Shown here one piece after another: positions 27,127 to 33,810 of a stretch of 33,810 bases of DNA; the first letter of the stretch is position 1; each line of letters begins with the position of its first letter. A model generated the notes under the pieces. It had not been told where the DNA came from. It searched no databases and saw nothing but the letters and a program-made list of their open reading frames with translations. The position numbers were made by a program, and so were the translations under genes. The DNA lies in contig VGQX01000017.1 in the NCBI GenBank assembly GCA_016882305.1, positions 1 to 33,810 on the forward strand. The letters run 5' to 3'. Origin of the DNA: Cyanobacteria bacterium K_Offshore_surface_m2_239. Lineage in GTDB: Bacteria > Cyanobacteriota > Cyanobacteriia > PCC-6307 > Cyanobiaceae.

Positions 27127-30066
27127 ATGATCAAGCCCATTCTCCCCGAGCTTCACAGATTAATAGAAGACAAGAAGTTCGAAGAAGCCAGCCATCTTTG
27201 CGACACAATGATCGCTCGCGATTATTATCCCGCGATCCTCCTAGAATATGCCAAACAGATTAAGTCTAAATATTCAACAATCACGATAACGCCTCAGGAA
27301 TCTGCCACAAATCAGCCTCAGGCCCCAACACATCCTCGGCAGTTAAATTATGGTCAATTCTATGAACGGCAAGAATATCGAGTCAGCCCATCCTACGTGA
27401 AGACGATTGCTTTTTACCTCCCTCAATTTCATGAGATACCTGAAAATAATCAATGGTGGGGAGAAGGGTTTACGGAATGGACAAATACATCAAAATCGCT
27501 TCCTAGATTCCCTTCACATTATCAACCACGCGTTCCCCATCCAGATATTGGCTACTACGATCTACAAGAAGAGATTCCTCTTGAGAAGCAGGTAGCGATT
27601 GCGAAAGCCTCTGGAATCAACGGCTTTTGCTTTTATTATTATTGGTTTAGCGGCAAAAAGCTTCTTGAAAGACCGATTCAAAATTTCTTGCGGCGACAAG
27701 ATCTTGATCACGGCTTCTTAGTTTGCTGGGCCAATGAAAATTGGACACGTCGGTGGGATGGTCTTGACAAGGAAATTCTTATGGAACAGCGCTATGAACC
27801 CGGCTGGGAGATAAGATTCATTCAGGATATTGCAATCTTTCTTCGAGATAAGCGCTACATTCGGCTAAATGATAAACCAATTATTATTATCTACAATCTT
27901 ACCATTATTCCAGATGCCGAATCGGTTGTTGCCAATTGGCGCCAATGGTGCCGAGATAACAACATTGGAGAAATCAGCGTTTGGGCTGTATATGACAATT
28001 CATTTTTCAATCAAGAACCATCATTTATTGATAAGTTTGTTGAATTCCCTCCACGGCCCATTGCAACTGTTGAACACCTAAATAAAGAATCGTTTGGCTG
28101 TGCAGACACGGATGCCTATATTTTTGACTACGAACATTTTGTTGATTCTATTCTGAAGGACAGTTGCTTGGCAGCCAATGTCAACATTCCAATTTATCGA
28201 TGCGTGATGATGGGCTGGGACAATTCAGCGCGACGAAAAGGGGCTTTCCATGCCTGGGCAAAATTCAGTGGTGACAAGTTTTACCAATGGTGCCGGAAAG
28301 CTTGGGAATACACCGTCCATACATTTCCTGATCAAGAGCGATTTCTCTTCGTTAATGCTTGGAACGAGTGGGCAGAAGGGACTTACCTAGAACCCGATGC
28401 CCGTTTTGGCTATGCAAATATCAATGCCCTCTCGCGCGCTATTTGCAAGCTTCCCAATCGCCCTAGTCCCATTGTCAAAAATGCCTCGTCCTCGCTTGAC
28501 CTCTTCAATCATTCGCTAATTGTTCATCTTCATTTATTCTACGCTGATCTTCTAGATGAATTTGTTGAAGCCATTAATTGTATCCCCATTTCACATGATC
28601 TCATCATCACTGTCTGCGATCAGGCCTCTCTTGATTTGGTAGAAGCTAATAAGCATCGATTTACGCATGTATCTAAATTTATTGTCAAGTTGGTTCAGAA
28701 TCGTGGACGTGACTTGGGACCATTTATTGTTGAGTTAACGGATATCATTGATCAGTATGACTTGGTTTTACACCTCCATAGCAAAAAATCGGAAACCGTT
28801 AATTGGGGTCATCTATGGAGAAGATATTGTTTAAGGAATCTTCTCGGAGACAAATCCAATGTAAAAATGATTCTAAATACTTTTCTCGCCAATCCTGACA
28901 TTGGCATTATTGGTGTTCCGGTCTATGCTCCCATGAGTACGCACATGTCATGGGGTCCAGATCAGAAATCTCGTTGCCAAGAATTATTGAACGATTGTTT
29001 TGGAGATCCATCCATTGTTCCTCCGCTTCCCCAAGAACCAGACTTTTCTGCTGGCAGTTTCTTTTGGGCACGCACTGATGCGATCCATCAATTGTTTTCT
29101 CAAGGCTTTACCTACGATTCATTTGAAGCCGAAGATCAACAGGTTGAATCCACACTGGCCCATGCCGTGGAGCGAGTCTTTCCATATCTCGCTAAATGCA
29201 ATCAATATGCCTATGAACAAGTCGTGATGTTTAATTCATCCAGTGGACACACATCCAAAAGCAGGGTTGCTATCTACGTTTATTTTGGCAATGAAACAGT
29301 CTTGTCCGCTGAGAATGAATACTTTCTTAGCACTCTTTATTCTGATGTTGACTATTTGCTCGTAGTTTCAAACTCTAAGCTTTCTTCTTTGGAACGAGAG
29401 TGTCTAGAAAGAATTTCATCGCAAATTTACTGCCGCGATAATGTAGGTTATGATTTTGGTGCATGGAAAGACGCTATTGATCATCTTGGTCTTGATTTCT
29501 TATCAACATTTGATGAACTTCTACTGGTCAATTCAAGCTGCATTGGTCCATTCATTCCGTGGTCATCAGTCTTTGAGACCATGGAAAAAAGGAACAACGA
29601 CTTCTGGGGACTTACGATCTTTCCTGAACTTTGCAATTCAAACCGACCGGAAGCTTCCCATCTTCCAGACAAGCGTATTCCCAGACATATACAATCTTTC
29701 TTCTTATCATTTAGCAAGAAAGTATTTACAAGTCAAGCCTTTATTGAGTATTGGGCTTCGGTTAGCTTTGCAACAGCCCTCATCGATGTCGTCGCCCGAT
29801 TTGAATGCACATTGACCGAACATTTAGCCAAGAGTGGATTTAGTTACTCGGCATATGTTGAAGACCATGAACCTTTTCAGCTTCATGCATCGTCTCATCC
29901 TCATTTTAATGCAATTTATAATCTGCCCTATCAGATGCTAACAATTGGGTCTCCAGTAATCAAGAATAAGCTTAACATGATGCATGAAAACCAACTCTCT
30001 CATGTAAAAGAGTTTTTGGCAAAGCATACTTCCTATCCTGCAAGTATTTATGGCAACTGGCACTAA
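27127..30066 (+). CDS. Multidomain surface polysaccharide protein: WbsX-like (GH99-like) domain plus two RgpF (rhamnan synthesis F)-type domains
   Basis: KTIAFYLPQFHEIPENNQWWGEGFTEWTNTSKSLPRFPSHYQPRVPHPDIGYYDL...GFCFYYYWFSGKKLLERP...FVNAWNEWAEGTYLEPD; then NRGRDLGPFIVEL...LHLHSKKS...FSAGSFFWARTDAI...VESTLAHAVERVF; then a second unit NVGYDFGAWKDAID...LLLVNSSCIGPF. Confidence 0.88.
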   Translation: MIKPILPELHRLIEDKKFEEASHLCDTMIARDYYPAILLEYAKQIKSKYSTITITPQESATNQPQAPTHPRQLNYGQFYERQEYRVSPSYVKTIAFYLPQFHEIPENNQWWGEGFTEWTNTSKSLPRFPSHYQPRVPHPDIGYYDLQEEIPLEKQVAIAKASGINGFCFYYYWFSGKKLLERPIQNFLRRQDLDHGFLVCWANENWTRRWDGLDKEILMEQRYEPGWEIRFIQDIAIFLRDKRYIRLNDKPIIIIYNLTIIPDAESVVANWRQWCRDNNIGEISVWAVYDNSFFNQEPSFIDKFVEFPPRPIATVEHLNKESFGCADTDAYIFDYEHFVDSILKDSCLAANVNIPIYRCVMMGWDNSARRKGAFHAWAKFSGDKFYQWCRKAWEYTVHTFPDQERFLFVNAWNEWAEGTYLEPDARFGYANINALSRAICKLPNRPSPIVKNASSSLDLFNHSLIVHLHLFYADLLDEFVEAINCIPISHDLIITVCDQASLDLVEANKHRFTHVSKFIVKLVQNRGRDLGPFIVELTDIIDQYDLVLHLHSKKSETVNWGHLWRRYCLRNLLGDKSNVKMILNTFLANPDIGIIGVPVYAPMSTHMSWGPDQKSRCQELLNDCFGDPSIVPPLPQEPDFSAGSFFWARTDAIHQLFSQGFTYDSFEAEDQQVESTLAHAVERVFPYLAKCNQYAYEQVVMFNSSSGHTSKSRVAIYVYFGNETVLSAENEYFLSTLYSDVDYLLVVSNSKLSSLERECLERISSQIYCRDNVGYDFGAWKDAIDHLGLDFLSTFDELLLVNSSCIGPFIPWSSVFETMEKRNNDFWGLTIFPELCNSNRPEASHLPDKRIPRHIQSFFLSFSKKVFTSQAFIEYWASVSFATALIDVVARFECTLTEHLAKSGFSYSAYVEDHEPFQLHASSHPHFNAIYNLPYQMLTIGSPVIKNKLNMMHENQLSHVKEFLAKHTSYPASIYGNWH

Positions 30067-31705
30067 AATCAAATCGTTCATCATCGCTCGCATCGATCCG
30101 AGCACACCACAGTGGTTAAATGAAGAACTATTTAAGTATTCGTCCATTACTTCATTCATTCTGCCTCTAAAGATTGACGAAAACGGATTCGTTCTCAATA
30201 GAGATCAGCTTTATCCCTGCGGTAGTCAATCTGTCCAAGACTATTCATTTATTATCGAGTTTAACTTTCTACGGCAACCCATACCTTCCGCCATCGAAAC
30301 ACTTGTTGCTGGCATCCGTCCACACGTCCAAAATCTTACGTTGCTATCTGTTGATCAGAGGCCATTATTTTTGCTGCGAATCAGTTCTAAGCAAAAATCT
30401 TCTTTTTCCCTCTATCGTTTTAAACGTATCGTTAAACTGATATGGCCAGAATGCAATAATCCTATCTTCTTCACAGATTCTGCCCTAGCATTCTACAGCG
30501 AAGGAGCAATCGAAAATTCGATCGATTCTCTTCGTTGTCGCGAAGATTCTGGCAAGCTGGATTATGATTCCTACAGATATCATTCTCACTTCCGGCCTTT
30601 CCCCCCCAGCCCCTTCTACATCCCATCGTGTCATGCGGTTCGACATGACCATCATGATCTGTTTTTTAACTATTCCCACAACTCTTATCTAGACTGGATA
30701 AGAGTTAGTCTTACCTGGGCATACTTATATCATTATCCTTCAGGCTTTACTGGAGTACACATTGAAGATCTTAATGCCCATTCCGAACTGCTTGTCAACG
30801 AGACCTTTACCTATGAAAAGCCTGAACTGACATGTGCAGCATCCAGTGTAATCATGCCAAATGCCGAAAAAGGGCCAACAACAAGCAGCAATACGGCACT
30901 CGTTATTCATGCTTTTTATCCCGAGAACTTAGCTGCTATCTTTAAACTCATAGAGCCGTCTAGCAGCGTTGTCGATTACCTAATCAGCACAACCGAAGAG
31001 AAGGCAGGTGCTGTTCTTTCGTGTCTTGAAGATCATAATATAAACAGTTATAAGCTCTTCATCACCAAGAATCATGGTAGAGATGTGGTTCCGTTCGTCA
31101 ATGTTTTATTGCCAGCACTGGTACACTACAAATATGATCATTTCATCAAGATCCACACAAAGAAATCTCCGCACCTTGATGATGGAGCGGATTGGGGGAC
31201 CCACCTGATTTCAAGCCTGATTACTCCAGAGTCAATCAGATACGTCCGTCACACGTTTGGAGAAGACAATCAGACTGGGCTTCTCTCGCCGCCTGGGTCA
31301 ATCATCCCGATTACAGCTTGCTTGAGTATGAACGCACTCTGGTTAGCTGAGCTCCTCGCGGCCTACGACATCTCCACCAAATGGGCAATTAAAAAAGACT
31401 TTATCGCTGGCAGCATGTTTGCCGGAAGAGTACATTTACTCAGTTCACTGACAAGGAAAGCTCCGAGCTTGAATTGCTATGAATCTGAGCTGGGACAAGT
31501 TGATGCCACTCTTGCTCACGCCATGGAAAGGTTTCTAAGCGTATTTATACAACATCAAAACTTCGCTCTTGAAGAGGTTCCAGGCAACCCCGATTTAGCC
31601 CCTGCTTTTGGCTACCAGGACTCGAAACCAGCATCAGATTCAGCCAAGACCTTGGCGCAAATCCTACAAATCAACAAGAGAAGCATTCCATCGATAGGTT
31701 CTTGA
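30050..31705 (+). CDS. RgpF-type domain protein with divergent WbsX-like N-terminal half
   Basis: C-terminal half VIHAFYPENLAAIFKLI...TKNHGRDVVPFVNVLLPAL...FIKIHTKKSPH...FIAGSMFAGRVHLL...VDATLAHAMERFL is RgpF-like; start overlaps previous CDS by 17 nt. Confidence 0.75.
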   Translation: MATGTKIKSFIIARIDPSTPQWLNEELFKYSSITSFILPLKIDENGFVLNRDQLYPCGSQSVQDYSFIIEFNFLRQPIPSAIETLVAGIRPHVQNLTLLSVDQRPLFLLRISSKQKSSFSLYRFKRIVKLIWPECNNPIFFTDSALAFYSEGAIENSIDSLRCREDSGKLDYDSYRYHSHFRPFPPSPFYIPSCHAVRHDHHDLFFNYSHNSYLDWIRVSLTWAYLYHYPSGFTGVHIEDLNAHSELLVNETFTYEKPELTCAASSVIMPNAEKGPTTSSNTALVIHAFYPENLAAIFKLIEPSSSVVDYLISTTEEKAGAVLSCLEDHNINSYKLFITKNHGRDVVPFVNVLLPALVHYKYDHFIKIHTKKSPHLDDGADWGTHLISSLITPESIRYVRHTFGEDNQTGLLSPPGSIIPITACLSMNALWLAELLAAYDISTKWAIKKDFIAGSMFAGRVHLLSSLTRKAPSLNCYESELGQVDATLAHAMERFLSVFIQHQNFALEEVPGNPDLAPAFGYQDSKPASDSAKTLAQILQINKRSIPSIGS

Positions 31706-32004
31706 GCTGTCCCAACTCCCAACGCTGCGAGGGTAAAACCCCTTGATCCGTCAGCCTATGATTGATCTTGACTGAATCTAAGTCGGACGAGCTTGGAGTT
31801 GCCATAAGCAACTGTCGTTCTCGACCACTTGGGGTCTTCTGAAAAAGTCAGCCTCATCTATATCCAAAAAGATCTGTCTATTAGATAACACAAAGCAGGA
31901 GTCGTTTCAAGGGGTTCAATAGCAGTACCAACAACGCCATCGCTGAGCCCTGGGTGATTTTGAGCCTTTCATGAACCATAGCCCAAGCCAATCTTGCCGT
32001 GAGT

Positions 32005-32130
32005 CTACGTTGACTTTGTTCCCAGTGGCCTCTCATCGACGAGCATGGCATCAACAGCGGAGAGAACCTGCTCCAGAGGATTGAATTCATGCTGATTAGC
32101 AATTATACTAATTTTGAGGACACTTGGCAT
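32005..32130 (-). other. Short ORF or gene remnant in the inter-glycan gap
   Basis: MPSVLKISIIANQHEFNPLEQVLSAVDAMLVDERPLGTKST-stop (41 aa); in-frame continuation broken by several stops. Confidence 0.25.
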
Positions 32131-32730
32131 CAAGCCTATTGTCCTTAACTTCCGAGAATCAAATCCTGCTCAAGTCAAGATCATTGATTTGCTCAACCAG
32201 GGCTTGACCTGTGATCGCCATGCGGACTTATCGATCAGGGCCCCCCTGCGATATGCGAACTGGCCTGGCAGGAGGAGATCCAAACCCCTTGCAGAGTTGC
32301 CAGGCCTCATGGAATGAGGGACGGCGCACACGGAGCCGATTGACCAGTGGGCTGAGCCGCGCAAGGCCAGATGGGGCTCAGACCAGACCGTACCTCTCCC
32401 AGCATTCAAGGAAAGATACGGCAGAGCCCAAAAAAACGAAGAGTTCCCCGCTCAAAACGCTGAAGCGAGCCAAGGTGGTCGTCAACAAGCCCCCACGTGA
32501 CTCGTTTCCTGCTGAGCTTCGAGCACAACAGACTCTTGGCGGGAAGACAGTGCCATTAACATGTTGATCTTCGGCACGGCTCGTCTGATGGATGAGGTTT
32601 GCCAATCACACGAACTGGTCAACTCAGCTATGGTTTATCCAATTGCAACGCAGGTCGCCGCAATCGAAACCCCAGCCTAACAACGCCGGGACGATAGCGA
32701 GGGCGAGACGAGATCACCTACGGTGACAAA

Positions 32731-32757
32731 AGCAGGGCAAGCAAGATTTGCCCTGCT
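32731..32757. repeat. Perfect 9-bp inverted repeat (hairpin), possibly a minus-strand terminator
   Basis: AGCAGGGCA-agcaagatt-TGCCCTGCT; minus strand continues into TTTTG. Confidence 0.6.
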
Positions 32758-32783
32758 ATAGTTAAGACTACGCCCCAGCTTCT

Positions 32784-33641
32784 ATGACATTCCCGCCAGA
32801 GTTTGATCCCACAGTATATCGAAGCCTCCATCCTGATCTGGCAGGCATTGAAGATGCAAGGCTTATAGACCATTGGGAAGCCTTTGGCCTCGCGGAAGGA
32901 CGTACGGCATCTCAGATCAATGACCGTTTTGGCCTAATGAGCCTGCTCAAGTCTTGTTCTTCCATTCTTGAAATCGGTGTCTTTGATTGCCCTTCGGTGG
33001 AGTTTCTGCGAGACGAAAAAAAAAAGATTCACTACGCGGATTGGCTGGACAAAGAATCTCTCAAGACAAGAGCAGCTCTTATACCGGGCAGAAATCCTGA
33101 AAACGTTCCAGACATCCATTATCTTCTCTCCCAAGGCTACGCCCAAATCACAGAACGATACGACGCGATCGTCTCCCACCACTGCATTGAACATCAGCCC
33201 AATCTGATTCAGCACTTGAACGATATTCATTCCATATTAAATCCAGGCGGTTGGTACTTATTTAGCGTGCCTGATAAACGCAGATGCTTCGACCACTTTA
33301 TACCCGAATCGACAATCGTTGATGTGGTTGAAGCATTCTACAACCAACGCGTCAAGCCAGCGCTAAAATCAGTAATAGAACATCGATGTTTCACACGTCA
33401 TGACTATCAATCGTCTTCAGATCCCTACCAGTCATTCTCACCTGAACTCCGCCTTTGTTTCGATAGTGCGTTTCAAGAGTTTGCAAGTCATGACTATGTG
33501 GATGTTCATTGCTGGCAATTCACACCGTATGGTTTCAAGCACCTCTACAACCAACTGCATGGACTAGGTTTTGTTCCCTCCTATCGTGAATTTTGCGTGT
33601 ATTGTGCGGGAGCAGAATTTTATGTTGCGTTGGCTTTTTGA
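32784..33641 (+). CDS. Class I SAM-dependent methyltransferase with N-terminal 'FDPxxYxxxxPDL' motif typical of surface glycan proteins
   Basis: FDPTVYRSLHPDLAGIEDARLIDHWEAFGLAEGR; SILEIGVFDCPSVEFL; YDAIVSHHCIEHQPNLIQHLNDIHSILNPGGWYLFSVPDKRRCFDHF. Confidence 0.82.
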   Translation: MTFPPEFDPTVYRSLHPDLAGIEDARLIDHWEAFGLAEGRTASQINDRFGLMSLLKSCSSILEIGVFDCPSVEFLRDEKKKIHYADWLDKESLKTRAALIPGRNPENVPDIHYLLSQGYAQITERYDAIVSHHCIEHQPNLIQHLNDIHSILNPGGWYLFSVPDKRRCFDHFIPESTIVDVVEAFYNQRVKPALKSVIEHRCFTRHDYQSSSDPYQSFSPELRLCFDSAFQEFASHDYVDVHCWQFTPYGFKHLYNQLHGLGFVPSYREFCVYCAGAEFYVALAF

Positions 33642-33724
33642 GCATTGACTTTTTTGAGCTGCTGCCACCCAGATTGAGCGTTGACAATACTTAGAACATT
33701 TACAATACCTTAAACATTAACAAG

Positions 33725-33810
33725 ATGACTGACGGGACACTTTCAGATCAAGCCCTTGTCTTCGCCCTTCAAGGCAATCATTCACACGAAACATTTCTGG
33801 AATCCTCCCA
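33725..33810 (+). CDS. Partial ORF running off window end, product unknown
   Basis: ATG at 33725: MTDGTLSDQALVFALQGNHSHETFLESS..., open to window end, co-directional with upstream glycan genes. Confidence 0.45.
   Translation, partial: MTDGTLSDQALVFALQGNHSHETFLESS

Overview
The window appears to come from a picocyanobacterium (Synechococcus/Cyanobium-like, inferred from gene content and order). GC-rich core-type segments alternate with lower-GC cell-surface glycan segments. From left to right: a partial, degenerate-looking Ser/Thr kinase; cysK diverging from an ergothioneine cluster (egtB, egtD and two small accessory ORFs); lysS, an RpaB-type response regulator, a sugar-binding lipoprotein and mreDCB; ssb; a low-GC module (small EamA-like transporter, methyltransferase, polyprenyl-phosphate GT2, GT-C-like membrane protein) bracketed by a decayed and an intact dedA; a frameshifted GT2; ahcY; tsaE; a GNAT; a NYN protein translationally coupled to a YdeP/FdhF-like oxidoreductase; and an AT-rich glycan locus with two large WbsX/RgpF-type proteins and a methyltransferase. 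Leads most worth following: dedA copies flanking an Arn-like sugar-lipid module; the dedicated 18-bp tandem repeat ending at the egtD stop codon; the NYN-oxidoreductase pair; the WbsX-RgpF-RgpF fusion beside a partner with an apparently dead WbsX-like half; and a single-base frameshift in a GT2. All family calls come from reading motifs by eye; no database search was run.
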